Part shown: positions 14,878 to 23,670 of the stretch, in pieces
Layout of the letters: every line of letters starts with the position of its first letter
How positions within the stretch are numbered: the stretch's first letter is position 1
Source of the DNA: Gemmatimonadota bacterium
GTDB lineage: Bacteria > Gemmatimonadota > Gemmatimonadetes > Gemmatimonadales > GWC2-71-9
Reading direction: 5' to 3'
NCBI GenBank assembly: GCA_025350665.1
Contig: JANXXJ010000094.1
Span: forward strand, 1-36,361
DNA: 36,361 nt
Made by a program: the position numbers and the translations under genes
The notes under the pieces: generated by a model
The model's database searches: none
The model's input: only the letters and a program-made list of their open reading frames with translations
What the model was told of the DNA's origin: nothing

Positions 14878-16751
14878 GACACCCGCCAGTACACGTTGTA
14901 GCGCTCATCGAGTACGCGGTAGAGTGGCACCATCGACATGGCCGCCGGCTGGCCGATCGTTTCGAACCCCAGCGGACCGGCCGGGTTCTTCCGAACCCAC
15001 GATGACGGGTCCCCGCCGCTGGCCCTGACCGCGGGAGTCGGCAGGCCCTCGGCCTTGTACTCGGGAATGCTGCGGGGTTTGGTGGGCTCTGCCCTCAGGA
15101 CACCGGCCAGGCCCTCCGTGCCCAGTCGGCCGGCCAGGACCAGCGGTCCGAACATGACCGCCTGAAGCGCGGGATCGTCCGGCATCGGGCTCGCATGAAG
15201 GCCCATCGGGAGCGATACCTCGAGCCGGTCGCCATCACGCCAGGTGCGATCGATGGTGTAATAACCGCCCGGCGCCGCGAACCCCTCGAGCGGCCGGCCA
15301 TTGAGACGAGCCGCGCCGCCTCGCGCCCAAGAGGGCACCCTGACCCGAAGGGCGAAGGCCGCCGGCTTCGCCGATCGAATGGTGAGGCTGGTACCCGGCT
15401 CCTCCGGGAAGCGCGTATCCTGCACCACCGTCACACCCTGCTCCGCCCAATTCAGCTGCGAAGCGATGAACAGATTGACGTAAAGCCCCGCGTCGTCGTG
15501 CCAGTAGATGCTGTCGCCGAACTTGGCGAACGACTCGCTCCCGGACCCGGTGCAGCACCAGTAGTCGTGGAGCGGATCGCCGAACAGCTTCCAGTACCCG
15601 GAGCCCAGCGGGACGTAGTAGAGCTTGGAGCCGTCCGCCGGATGCTGGGTGCCGAGGATGCCGTTGAAGAGGGCGCGCTCGTAGTAGTCGGCCACGGCCG
15701 GATCGGCGGTCCACTGAAACACATGGCGGCTCAGCTTGAGCATGTTGTAGGTAACGCAACACTCCTGAGTGTATCCGCTGAGTTCGGCCGCCAGAACCCC
15801 GGGTTCGGCGTTCCAGCCCTCGCCGTTGCTGGTGCCTCCGGTCGCGTAGGACCGCCGGCCCGTCACTTCATGCCAGAAATATTCGGCGATCTGGCGCGAC
15901 CGCGGGTCGCCGGTCAGTTCGTACCGGCGGGCGGCGCCGATGATCTTCGGGATCGTCGTGTTGACATGGAGCCCCTTCAAGTCGTCCCGGCCAGCGGCCA
16001 GCGGCCCGAACACCCGCTCGTGGTCGAACCGATGGGCAACCTCGCGCCACTCCTCCGACCCGGTCACCGCCGAGAGGTTGTAGAGCACGTCGTTCATCCC
16101 GCCGTATTCACGCTCGAGTACCCGGGCCGTGTGCGCATCGCCCAGGGGCTGGCTCCATCGGCCGGTCCATCGGGCCATCTTCGTCACCACGTCGAGGGCC
16201 TGGGCGTTCCCGGCCAGCGTGTGCATGTCGAGGAGGCCGGCCATGATCTTGTGGACGGTATAGAACGGCGCCCAGACCGGCCGGTCGGCCCGAAGCCGAT
16301 CGAAGAACTCCTCCGGAAACGCGCTCAGGTACCCGTTGCCGTGGGCATTCTGGCATTCGGCCAGGGCCGCCACCATGCCGTCGCCGCGACGGCGAACCTC
16401 ATCGTCGCCCGAAGCCGCCATCAGGGCGCAGGCCGAGAGGTAATGTCCGGTGAAATGGCCGCGCAACTCGTTGATGGGCGCTTCCCAGCCGCCGAGCGGT
16501 TCGGCCGCGGTGGGGAGACCGGCCTCGATCCGGAAGGTGTGAAGCAGCCGGTCCGGGTCCTGGCCCATGACAAAACGGCGATTGACGCCCATGGCATCGA
16601 GAAACGGACCCGGCCCGAGCTTGACCGCCGCGAGCGGGAAGGGCCGGACCCGGGCGACGACATCCGTCCCGCCGGTCATCCGTGGAGGGCCGTTCCGCCA
16701 AGGCAGCATCGTGGCCGCGGCGGTGGACGCGAGGAACATTCGTCGGCGCAT
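14874..16751 (-). CDS. GH127 beta-L-arabinofuranosidase-like protein (former DUF1680), Tat-exported
   Basis: A 625-aa protein matching GH127/DUF1680 along its length. It starts MRRRMFLAST, a twin-arginine export signal. The (alpha/alpha)6 barrel begins near residue 50 (LGPGPFLDAM...NRRFVMGQDPDRLLHTFR). Landmarks are GGWEAPINELRGHFTGHYLSA, FYTVHKIMAGLLD, EYGGMNDVLYNL, TGGTSNGEGW, TQECCVTYNMLKLSR and DYWCCTGSGSES. Glu330, Cys332, Cys399 and Cys400 correspond to the zinc-binding set of HypBA1 (E338, C340, C417, C418), with Cys399 the expected nucleophile and Glu311 a candidate acid/base. A beta-sandwich domain follows. It would release L-arabinose from beta-linked arabinofuranosides such as those on plant hydroxyproline-rich proteins. 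Strong ribosome site AAGGAGG just before the ATG. Its stop overlaps the GH51 start (GTGA). Activity toward other sugars is possible, since DUF1680 is broad. Confidence 0.87.
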   Translation of the reverse strand: MRRRMFLASTAAATMLPWRNGPPRMTGGTDVVARVRPFPLAAVKLGPGPFLDAMGVNRRFVMGQDPDRLLHTFRIEAGLPTAAEPLGGWEAPINELRGHFTGHYLSACALMAASGDDEVRRRGDGMVAALAECQNAHGNGYLSAFPEEFFDRLRADRPVWAPFYTVHKIMAGLLDMHTLAGNAQALDVVTKMARWTGRWSQPLGDAHTARVLEREYGGMNDVLYNLSAVTGSEEWREVAHRFDHERVFGPLAAGRDDLKGLHVNTTIPKIIGAARRYELTGDPRSRQIAEYFWHEVTGRRSYATGGTSNGEGWNAEPGVLAAELSGYTQECCVTYNMLKLSRHVFQWTADPAVADYYERALFNGILGTQHPADGSKLYYVPLGSGYWKLFGDPLHDYWCCTGSGSESFAKFGDSIYWHDDAGLYVNLFIASQLNWAEQGVTVVQDTRFPEEPGTSLTIRSAKPAAFALRVRVPSWARGGAARLNGRPLEGFAAPGGYYTIDRTWRDGDRLEVSLPMGLHASPMPDDPALQAVMFGPLVLAGRLGTEGLAGVLRAEPTKPRSIPEYKAEGLPTPAVRASGGDPSSWVRKNPAGPLGFETIGQPAAMSMVPLYRVLDERYNVYWRVS

Positions 16752-16780
16752 GGAACCTCCTTCGCTGGTCTGCCGGTCCG

Positions 16781-18553
16781 TCAGATGCCGGCTCGGGTCC
16801 GAGCCTCGGCGATGATCGCCGTCATCTGCTCCCGCCAGATTGTGAAGGTATCGTCGACGACCGACAAGGTCGGGATCAATCCTTCGGGCTTCGGGAGGGA
16901 AAGGGTCTTGGGGTCGAACGGCGAGAAGCCGGACTCGTGGACGCCCGAACTGCCCCGGCCCGGCGCCGGGTGACTCAGGTGACTGAAGTATCGGGCGTAC
17001 GGCACCCCGAATTTCGCGTGCACGTGATACAAGGGAATGAATTCGAGCAGAGCGTCGTAGTGGAACTCACCACAGGCCAGAACGTGGGGATAGCGGCGGC
17101 GGAGCTCAGCCACCATCAGCCGGGCACCCTCGTGCATGTCGGCCTTGGGGTTGTTGGTCCAGCCGCCGATGATGTCGAGGAAATAGGCGTCGACGCCGTA
17201 TCGATCGATCGTTTCGGCGATCCGGTCGGTCAGCCAGCGGCGCCACGATTCGACGCCCAGATTCAGATAGGCTCCCCAGCCCTCCTGATGGCGATCGTTG
17301 TCCCAGTCCACCCAGTTCAGGTTCATGGCGTCGCCGTCGACCTTCTCCGTGGCGGCGTCGGCGAACTTCGCGAACGAGGGCAGCTTTCGATTGGCGGCGT
17401 TGGCACCGAACATCGGCATGAACCGGTAACCGAGCTTCTTCCCCTCCTGAATCAGCCGCCGGAACTCCCGCTCGCCACCGAGCCTCGGCGCGACCTGGTA
17501 CTCCGGGTAGTCCCAGTAGTACCGGCCGTCCCAGGCGGGAATGAAGATCAGCACCCGGTCGGCCGGAATCCGGGCCGCCATCCACTGGAGGATCTCCAGC
17601 ATCTTGGGAAAAGTGTTGAAGACGTAGCCGCTGAAGTGCATGCCGTGCATCTGGACGACCAGCGCCGTACGGCGGAGCCAGTCCGGCACGTCGGGGCGGG
17701 ACTCCCATCGGGGAAACCGATAGGCGCGTTCGAGATGCTGGTAATGCGGCGCCGCGGCGGCCTCGAGGGTGGCGGCCCGGCCAATCCGCCAGCGCGGGAT
17801 CGTCACCTTGCTCTGATCGAGCCAGCCCTCGACCTCGTGGATCACCTCGACCCGGTATCCGGTCTGGCCGGGCTGGAGATAGATCCGCTTGGTGCGGACC
17901 TTGTCGTCGAGCGAGGAGATGAAATGGAAGTCTCGCTCGCCGCTCTGCACGATGATCAAGGGGGTTCCCATCCCGCCCGCGGCATTGCCGCCGAACAGGT
18001 CGCCGCCGCTGAAGGGATAGCCGAACAGCAGCTCGTCATCGTGCGGGTCGAACACGGCGTACCCGGCGCTCGACACCTTGCCGCGCGGAATCCCGCGGAC
18101 GATGGTGGTGATGGCCTTGATCGGCTGATCCATCTCCGCCGTCACGTCCCACTCCACCCAGCTCCCATTCTTCCGAAAGACCGCCTCGATTTTGCCGGGC
18201 GCCGGTTCCTGGCCTCCAGCCCAGCGAAGGCCCTGGCCCACCAATTTGAGTTCGCCCGGGCCGGCCACAGCGGTCATGGCGGCCTGGTCAAGGTGATAGG
18301 CGTTCTCGCGGGAGTAGATCGTGAACCCGAACTCGAGGCCTTCGAACGCCACCGACGGCTCCGATGTGTCGAAGCTGAACTTCATGAAGCCGTTGCCCCG
18401 CGGCGGGAGGAACACGCCGGTGCTCGAGCGATGCGGCAGGATCGGCACCGGCGCCGTCGGGTCGGACCACGCCGCCGGCGCCAGCGGGAGGAACGCGGCG
18501 GACCCCGTCGCTCCGACCGCCTTGATCCAATCCCGCCGAGTGAAATCGTCCAT
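16781..18553 (-). CDS. Tat-exported TIM-barrel hydrolase of unassigned family (putative glycosidase)
   Basis: The 590-aa product begins with a Tat signal TRRDWIKAVGATG (residues 5-17). Residues 40-270 look like a beta-sandwich (FMKFSFDTSEPSVAFEGLEFGF, VEWDVTAEMDQPIKAITTIVRG), and residues 290-580 like a TIM barrel: LVVQMHGMHFSGY, VLIFIPAWDGRYYWDYPEY, YLNLGVESWRRWLTDRIAETIDRYGVDAYFLDIIGGW and VLACGEFHYDALLEF. Asp460 (FLDII) and Glu496 (CGEFH), at the ends of consecutive predicted strands, are the best catalytic candidates. The layout resembles DUF6259-type and GH36/GH101-like retaining glycosidases, but I cannot place it in a numbered family. It sits between the isomerase and GH127 genes in the arabinose operon with tight spacing, so an arabinose- or galactose-containing glycan is the likely substrate. 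GAGAGG ribosome site before the ATG. Confidence 0.72.
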   Translation of the reverse strand: MDDFTRRDWIKAVGATGSAAFLPLAPAAWSDPTAPVPILPHRSSTGVFLPPRGNGFMKFSFDTSEPSVAFEGLEFGFTIYSRENAYHLDQAAMTAVAGPGELKLVGQGLRWAGGQEPAPGKIEAVFRKNGSWVEWDVTAEMDQPIKAITTIVRGIPRGKVSSAGYAVFDPHDDELLFGYPFSGGDLFGGNAAGGMGTPLIIVQSGERDFHFISSLDDKVRTKRIYLQPGQTGYRVEVIHEVEGWLDQSKVTIPRWRIGRAATLEAAAAPHYQHLERAYRFPRWESRPDVPDWLRRTALVVQMHGMHFSGYVFNTFPKMLEILQWMAARIPADRVLIFIPAWDGRYYWDYPEYQVAPRLGGEREFRRLIQEGKKLGYRFMPMFGANAANRKLPSFAKFADAATEKVDGDAMNLNWVDWDNDRHQEGWGAYLNLGVESWRRWLTDRIAETIDRYGVDAYFLDIIGGWTNNPKADMHEGARLMVAELRRRYPHVLACGEFHYDALLEFIPLYHVHAKFGVPYARYFSHLSHPAPGRGSSGVHESGFSPFDPKTLSLPKPEGLIPTLSVVDDTFTIWREQMTAIIAEARTRAGI

Positions 18554-18562
18554 GAAGGCCTC

Positions 18563-20071
18563 TCAGCCGATCTGGAGCGGAGCGGCGATCGCCGCATCGG
18601 CGACCGTCGTGATCCCGGCGAACGGACGCCTCGACGTGTAGAGGCCGGGCGTCTCCTGGGTGGCGTGATAGACCTTCATGCCGAAATAATTGCCCAGCGC
18701 CTCCCAGACCACGTTGCCGACGTGCCCCTGGGTGATGGCGACGTGGTGGGGGAAGTGCTGCAGCAGCACCTCCCGATAGAGCCGCTGGAGGTTGGGCAGG
18801 CGACACCAGCCGTAACAGCCAAAGGTGACCGCGTCGTTGTTCTCGATCCGCCCTTCGGCGATCACCGCCTTGAGGTCGCCCCCCGGGTCCTGGGTCACCC
18901 GGACCAGCGTCACCGGGTTCTCGCGGGCCACGAACTCGATGGTCCCCTCCGAGTCCTCGTACCGGGCCGCCCCGCTGCTGGCGATGATCTCCTGGACCCC
19001 GAGCTTGACCGGAGTCCGGGCAAACGCGGCCGGGAAGACGCCGCAATGCCAGACGTTCACCAGTTCATCGTCATCGTTGTGGAGGTTGTTCCAGTCGGCC
19101 AGCCCCGCCGGCGAATCGGCCGCCAGCATGGCGGCGTGCATCGACAGTGTGCCCATGATGTCAGCTTCGCAGGCCGACGGCACGCCTTCGTTCCCGAATC
19201 GGCTCATCGTGGTACACGAACACACGCCGTAGTTGGCCTGAATGCTGGTCCAGCACTGGATTCCGAAGGCATCGACGGCGTTGGCCCGGGCCCAGCGCCG
19301 GAGGAAGAGCTCGAGTCTGGCGCTCTTGACGACGCTCAGGGTTCTGATCGCCGAGGTATCGGCGTACCCGTGGATCGAGTCGATGACCCGACCGAGGTCG
19401 GGATCGTCGTCCGAAATCTTCTGGGCACCGGCAAAGACCTCCGAGAGGTCGAGCGTCACCACGGTGGGTCCGATCCGCTGGAGCTGCTTCTCGTTGAACC
19501 GGCAGGTCCAGAAGGCATCGGGCCGGGCGCCGATCTGCCCGTACCGGGCATTGCGGAGCCCGTAGACCACACGGCAGAGACGAACGAAGAAGTCGAGGTC
19601 GGCCAGGAACGACGGGTCGGTCGGAAAGCAGATGGGCCGCTGGGCCACAGTATACCGGACGCCGAGCTGCCGGAGTACCTCACCGATCGACAGCAGCCCG
19701 CAGAAACTGTCCCGGCGGGCCGTGGCCATGGTGAGAGTCTCCTCCTCCTGGCAGCCGTAGATCAGGATTGGGACATCGAGCGCGGCCTTCTTGACGCACC
19801 AGGCAACCCCCTGCTCTTCGCCGAAGTTGACGGCGCCGATCACGATCCCTTGCACCTTCTCGCGCCGGAACAGCTCGGCGGCGAATTCGGCCTCCTCGCG
19901 GGTCTCGATGCAACCCACCTTCGTCTCGGTCGGGCCGGGTACCACCACCTCGATCCCCAGGCGCTGCATCACCTCGATGGTCTGGTCCCGCATTTTCGCG
20001 GCGAGTTCCTTGGAGAAGAACCCCCGGTTGGCGGGAATGAAACCCAGCTTGATCTTCCGTGTCGCAGTCAT
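18563..20071 (-). CDS. L-arabinose/L-fucose isomerase family protein, probable L-arabinose isomerase of the pathway
   Basis: A 502-aa protein of the AraA/FucI fold, about the size of AraA (500) rather than FucI (591), yet not the canonical AraA sequence. It begins with a Rossmann-like domain (KLGFIPANRGFFSKELAAKM, then VQGIVIGAVNFGEEQ). The metal and catalytic residues can be followed by eye: Glu302 (ACEADIMG), Asp326 (LADWNN), His342 (VWHCG) and His450 (ITQGHVGN). They fall at almost the same positions as E306/E333/H350/H450 of E. coli AraA; the Glu-Asp gap of 24 equals that of FucI E337/D361. It would convert L-arabinose to L-ribulose using Mn2+. Its place directly upstream of the glycosidases and 21 bases after araD, with no other isomerase in the operon, supports this role. 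L-fucose as substrate is the main alternative. Good ribosome site AAAGGAA. Confidence 0.78.
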   Translation of the reverse strand: MTATRKIKLGFIPANRGFFSKELAAKMRDQTIEVMQRLGIEVVVPGPTETKVGCIETREEAEFAAELFRREKVQGIVIGAVNFGEEQGVAWCVKKAALDVPILIYGCQEEETLTMATARRDSFCGLLSIGEVLRQLGVRYTVAQRPICFPTDPSFLADLDFFVRLCRVVYGLRNARYGQIGARPDAFWTCRFNEKQLQRIGPTVVTLDLSEVFAGAQKISDDDPDLGRVIDSIHGYADTSAIRTLSVVKSARLELFLRRWARANAVDAFGIQCWTSIQANYGVCSCTTMSRFGNEGVPSACEADIMGTLSMHAAMLAADSPAGLADWNNLHNDDDELVNVWHCGVFPAAFARTPVKLGVQEIIASSGAARYEDSEGTIEFVARENPVTLVRVTQDPGGDLKAVIAEGRIENNDAVTFGCYGWCRLPNLQRLYREVLLQHFPHHVAITQGHVGNVVWEALGNYFGMKVYHATQETPGLYTSRRPFAGITTVADAAIAAPLQIG

Positions 20072-20092
20072 CGGCGTTCCTTTCGGGGTCCG

Positions 20093-20794
20093 TCAGCGCG
20101 TTCGTGATTGGCCGTAGTAGGCTCGGTCGCCGTGTTTCCGCTCATGATGCTTGGCAAGGATGAATGGCTCGAGCGGGACGGGTGCTCCCAGCGCCAGGGT
20201 CCCATGGGCCATCCGGGCGATCGCCTCGAGCGCAATCGCGTTCCTGAGGGACGCTGACGGACTGGGCCCCCAGCTGAACGGGGCATGACCCGCCAGCAGC
20301 ACGCCGGGCGTCGCCGCCGGATCGAGGGCGGCGAACCGCTCGATGATGACCCGACCCGACCAGCCTTCATAGTCGGCCTCGACCTCGGCGGCGGTAAGCG
20401 GACGGGCGACCGGGACGGGGCCCGCGAAATGATCGGCGTGCGTGGTCCCCAGGCAGGGGATCTCCTGCCTCGCCTGGGCGAACATCGTGGCGTACGGGCT
20501 ATGGGTGTGGGTCACTCCGCCGATCTCCCGGAAGGCGCGATACAGGGCCACGTGGGTCGCCGTATCGGTGGACGGTCGGAGCCGACCCTCCACCACCCGG
20601 CCGTCAAGATCCACGACCACCATCAGATCGGGCGTAAGGGCCTCGTATTCCACCCCCGACGGCTTGATCACGATCCGGTCCCGATCCGGCGAAATCCCGC
20701 TCACGTTGCCCCAGGTCAGCGTCACCAGACCGTGGCCGACGAGGGAGCGGTTGGCCTCGCACACCTCCTCGCGCAGGCGCTCGAATGCGGTCAT
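20093..20794 (-). CDS. araD: L-ribulose-5-phosphate 4-epimerase
   Basis: A 233-aa class II aldolase-fold enzyme, the same length as E. coli AraD (231). Zinc ligands are visible in GVTHTHSPYATMFAQ (the H-x-H pair) and in LLAGHAPFSWG (third His). The acidic residue of TTHADHF and the C-terminal HERKHGDRAYYGQ, with the Tyr that acts in retro-aldol epimerisation, are present. Phosphate-binding residues are in GNVSGISPDRDRIVIKPSGV near residues 29-48. It converts L-ribulose-5-phosphate to D-xylulose-5-phosphate, which enters the pentose phosphate pathway. The start codon overlaps the kinase stop by four bases (ATGA, 20791-20794). YYGQ and the ribulokinase partner separate it from fuculose-phosphate aldolase. 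Confidence 0.92.
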   Translation of the reverse strand: MTAFERLREEVCEANRSLVGHGLVTLTWGNVSGISPDRDRIVIKPSGVEYEALTPDLMVVVDLDGRVVEGRLRPSTDTATHVALYRAFREIGGVTHTHSPYATMFAQARQEIPCLGTTHADHFAGPVPVARPLTAAEVEADYEGWSGRVIIERFAALDPAATPGVLLAGHAPFSWGPSPSASLRNAIALEAIARMAHGTLALGAPVPLEPFILAKHHERKHGDRAYYGQSRTR

Positions 20795-22476
20795 GATCCC
20801 ATCCTGACGGACTGGCGGGTCTCGATCAGCTCCTTCATCACCCGGTGAACCGACCCGTTCCCGTCCCGGCTGAAGGCGTCGTGGAGCCGGCGGTAGATCT
20901 GGTAGAGCTTCCGGTAGACGGCGTGATGCGCCGGCACCGGCACATAGCCGTCGGGCTTCACCCCGGTCATCACCTGCTGAGCCGCGGCCATCGTGGGATG
21001 GGCGCCACCCGCGACGGCCCCGGCGATCGCGGCGCCCAACGCGCAGGTCTGGGCCGACCGGCTCACGACCATGGGGCGCCCGATCACGTCGGCATAGATC
21101 TGCATCACCAGCGGGTTCTTTTCGGCGATCCCGCCGCAGTTCACCACCCGGTCAACCCTGACGCCGTACGCCTCCAGCCGGTCGATGATGGTAAGGGCTC
21201 CGAACGCCGTCGCCTCGATTAGCGCCCGGTAGATCTCAGGCGGGGTGGTCTGGAGGGTCTCGCCGACGATGAGACCGGTCAGCAGGGGATCCACCAGGAT
21301 CGTCCGGTTCCCGTTGTGCCAGTCGAGCGCCATCAACCCGCTTTCGCCGGGCCTGAGCGCCGCGGCGGCCCGGCCCAGCGCGAGATGCGCCTCGGCGCCG
21401 GTCCCGTAGCCGGCCGGAGCGATCCGCCGGGCAAACCAATCGAAGATGTCGCCCACGGCCGACTGGCCGGCTTCGATCCCGTACATCCCGGGAAGAATCG
21501 ACTCGGGCACGATCCCGCAGACACCTGGAATGTCGGCCAGCGGCGCGGACAGCGGAGCCACGATGCAGTCGCAGGTGCTGGTCCCGATGATCTTGACGAG
21601 GGTCCCCGGGGCGGCGCCGGCGCCGACGGCGCCCAGGTGAGCGTCGAAGGCTCCCACGGCCACCGCGATCCCGGGCGGGAGGCCGAGGGTCGCGGCCACG
21701 TCGGCCGCGAGCGGCCCCGCGAGCCGGTCGGCGGACAGCGCCGGCATCGTGAAGCCGTCACGGAAGCGCGACAGGCCCGGGCTCAGTCCTTCGAGAAACT
21801 CGGCCGACGGCAGCCCGCCCCAGTCCTGGTGGTACATCGCCTTGTGACCGGCCGCGCAGACGCTCCGCCGGACTGCGCTGAGCGTCGTCACGCCCGTGAG
21901 ATAGGCCGGGATGTAGTCGCACAGCTCGACCCAGCCCGCCGCGGCGGCCGCGACCGCCGGACTCGCTCGCTCGCAGCGGAGAATCTTCGACCAGTACCAC
22001 TCAGATGAATAGGTACCGCCGCACTTCGCCAGGTACGGATACGCGGCGCCCGCCCGCTCCGTGATCTCGGCCGCCTCCGCGTGGGCGGTGTGGTCCTTCC
22101 AGAGCCAGGCGAGGGCGGCGGGCTCAGCGGTGAAACGCGGCTGCAGGGCCAGGGGAGTCGCGGAACCATCCACCGGGATCGGGGTCGACCCAGTGGAATC
22201 AACTCCGATCCCGACGATCCGGTCGACTCGGAACCCGGGATAGGCGCCGGCTTGCCGAACGGCGGCGGGAACGGCGGTCCGGAGTCCGGCGAGATAGTCG
22301 GTCGGGTGCTGGCGGGCCAGGTTGGGATCGCGAGGGTCGCCGATGACACCGCCATCGCCGCCCGGATAGTCGAAGACCGCGGAGGCCACTTCGGCGCCGT
22401 CGCGATTGTCGACCACGAGCGTCCGAACGCTCCCGGTGCCGAAATCAACGCCGATTGAAAAGCTCGGATCCGCCAT
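20791..22476 (-). CDS. araB: Ribulokinase
   Basis: A 561-aa FGGY kinase, the length of AraB (566 in E. coli). The first phosphate motif is IGVDFGTGSVRTLVVD (about residues 8-23), where the Ser-Val-Arg after FGTG is typical of AraB. Other landmarks are FDYPGGDGG, a long WPKILR-like insert (YSSEWYWSKILRCERASP) typical of ribulokinase, GAFDAHLGAVGAGAAPGTLVKIIGTSTCD (the second phosphate loop region) and NCGGIAEKNPLVMQIYADVIGRP. It phosphorylates L-ribulose at C5 in the cytoplasm. The chosen start ATG at 22476 gives MADPSFSIGVDFG. The frame is open to 22557, but that extension would overlap the regulator gene and is not protein-like. It follows the ROK gene by 13 bases. Confidence 0.93.
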   Translation of the reverse strand: MADPSFSIGVDFGTGSVRTLVVDNRDGAEVASAVFDYPGGDGGVIGDPRDPNLARQHPTDYLAGLRTAVPAAVRQAGAYPGFRVDRIVGIGVDSTGSTPIPVDGSATPLALQPRFTAEPAALAWLWKDHTAHAEAAEITERAGAAYPYLAKCGGTYSSEWYWSKILRCERASPAVAAAAAGWVELCDYIPAYLTGVTTLSAVRRSVCAAGHKAMYHQDWGGLPSAEFLEGLSPGLSRFRDGFTMPALSADRLAGPLAADVAATLGLPPGIAVAVGAFDAHLGAVGAGAAPGTLVKIIGTSTCDCIVAPLSAPLADIPGVCGIVPESILPGMYGIEAGQSAVGDIFDWFARRIAPAGYGTGAEAHLALGRAAAALRPGESGLMALDWHNGNRTILVDPLLTGLIVGETLQTTPPEIYRALIEATAFGALTIIDRLEAYGVRVDRVVNCGGIAEKNPLVMQIYADVIGRPMVVSRSAQTCALGAAIAGAVAGGAHPTMAAAQQVMTGVKPDGYVPVPAHHAVYRKLYQIYRRLHDAFSRDGNGSVHRVMKELIETRQSVRMGS

Positions 22477-22489
22477 GCGCGCCCCGGAT

Positions 22490-23653
22490 TCAGATCGCCA
22501 GATGAAGGGCCCGTCGTTCGCCCGGGCGCGCGAGACCAAGCCGTTCACTGGCCGCAACCACCAGCCCGAGCCAGCGGCGTCGAGGTGCGGCCACGCAGCG
22601 GACCCGCCCGAACCGGCCGAGCAGCGAGTGCTCCTGGATCGACGTCTCGAGGCGGCCGATCACGTCAGGATGAAGCGACGGCAAGTCACCGGTCACGACC
22701 ACTCGGCCGACGCCCAGCAGGTTGATCGCGCCGGCAACCCCGGCGCCGACCGCGTCGATCGCCCGGTCGAGCCACGGCTCGATCCCGGCCCGGGTCACCT
22801 GATGCCGGAGCCCGTCCCAGTCGAGCCGCCGGCCCGGATGGGCTTCCCGAAAACTGCGGAGCAGACCGCGGCGAGAGGCGAGCGTCTCGAGGCAACCGAT
22901 TGCACCGCAGCCGCAGCGCCGATCGTTGCTCATCACCGGCGTGTGGCCCAGTTCGCCCGCGAGGGCCACTGTCCCGCCGAGGAGCCGGCCCTGCAGGACC
23001 ACCGCGCCACCAACACCCTCCGCCAGGTCGAGCAGGAGGAAATCCTCGGACGTCCCCTCCGCCGCCTGATGCCCGAGGGCCAGCGCCTGCACCTCCTGGA
23101 CGGCGATGACGGTCCCGACGCCGAGCGCCCCGATCCCCTTGAGCAGCCCCTGACCTTCGGTCCAATGGAGATTCGGCGACACCAGCACGGTGCCGGTCGC
23201 CTGATCCACCACACCCGGGACGCTGACCAGGATCGCCTCGGAGTCGCGGAGACCCAAGGCCAGCCGCGCCCGACGCAGTTCGGCGAGAAACGCGGGGACC
23301 GAGTCGGGGGTCGCCACCGTCCGCATCGCCGCGTCCTCGGGCGGCGGAGCGAGCGGCAAGGCGGCGATTCGAGTCTCCCGGACGCCGATCTCGACCCCAA
23401 GAAACCGGGGCCGGGACGCCAGTGCGATGAACCGCGGCGGACGCCCCATCGCCGGAACGCCGCCTGCGGCCGCCGCCGCCGCTTCGGTGACCAGCCCGGC
23501 CTCGATCATTTCTTCCACCACGCGGCCGGCGGTGACGCTGGAAAGCCCCGTGGAGCGGGCCAGCTCCGCACGGGAACAGCGGGTCCGGGCCAACAGGACA
23601 CGGAACACCCGGCGGATGTTGGCCTCGCGGACATCGGTGGGTCGGAGATACAT
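22490..23653 (-). CDS. ROK-family transcriptional regulator of the arabinose locus
   Basis: A 387-aa repressor-type ROK protein. Residues 1-75 form a winged helix-turn-helix (NIRRVFRVLLARTRCSRAELARSTGLSSVTAGRVVEEMIEAGLV), followed by the ROK sugar-kinase-like domain: FLGVEIGVRETRI (a degraded first phosphate motif), GGTVALAGELGHTPV and the zinc motif CGCGAIGCLE. The changed phosphate loop suggests a sensor, not an active kinase. It is first in the catabolic operon and divergent from the furanose ABC transporter, so it most likely controls both from the 58-base shared spacer, probably with L-arabinose or a phosphorylated intermediate as effector. The effector is inferred from context. AraC- and GntR/AraR-type regulators, the usual arabinose controllers, are absent from the window. 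Confidence 0.88.
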   Translation of the reverse strand: MYLRPTDVREANIRRVFRVLLARTRCSRAELARSTGLSSVTAGRVVEEMIEAGLVTEAAAAAAGGVPAMGRPPRFIALASRPRFLGVEIGVRETRIAALPLAPPPEDAAMRTVATPDSVPAFLAELRRARLALGLRDSEAILVSVPGVVDQATGTVLVSPNLHWTEGQGLLKGIGALGVGTVIAVQEVQALALGHQAAEGTSEDFLLLDLAEGVGGAVVLQGRLLGGTVALAGELGHTPVMSNDRRCGCGAIGCLETLASRRGLLRSFREAHPGRRLDWDGLRHQVTRAGIEPWLDRAIDAVGAGVAGAINLLGVGRVVVTGDLPSLHPDVIGRLETSIQEHSLLGRFGRVRCVAAPRRRWLGLVVAASERLGLARPGERRALHLAI

Positions 23654-23670
23654 TCTTAAGACAGTATACT
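23654..23670. promoter_or_regulatory. Two adjacent palindromes, candidate ROK operator
   Basis: TCTTAAGA (23654-23661) and AGTATACT (23663-23670) are both perfect eight-base palindromes. They cover the -10 and start region of the regulator promoter, within an A+T-rich island in the 58-base divergent spacer. A looser dyad ATTCT...AGAAT (23652-23656, 23675-23679) surrounds them. Binding here would block the regulator's operon and could also act on the ABC operon, whose own -10 may be the same TATACT read on the plus strand. Confidence 0.5.

Noticed and set aside
15195-20107. Very long open frames on the plus strand (592 and 1141 codons)
   Set aside because: They run antisense to the isomerase, unassigned hydrolase and GH127 genes, which have clear family motifs and ribosome sites. 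The translations are rich in Arg, Gly, Pro and His, as expected for a G+C-rich shadow frame.
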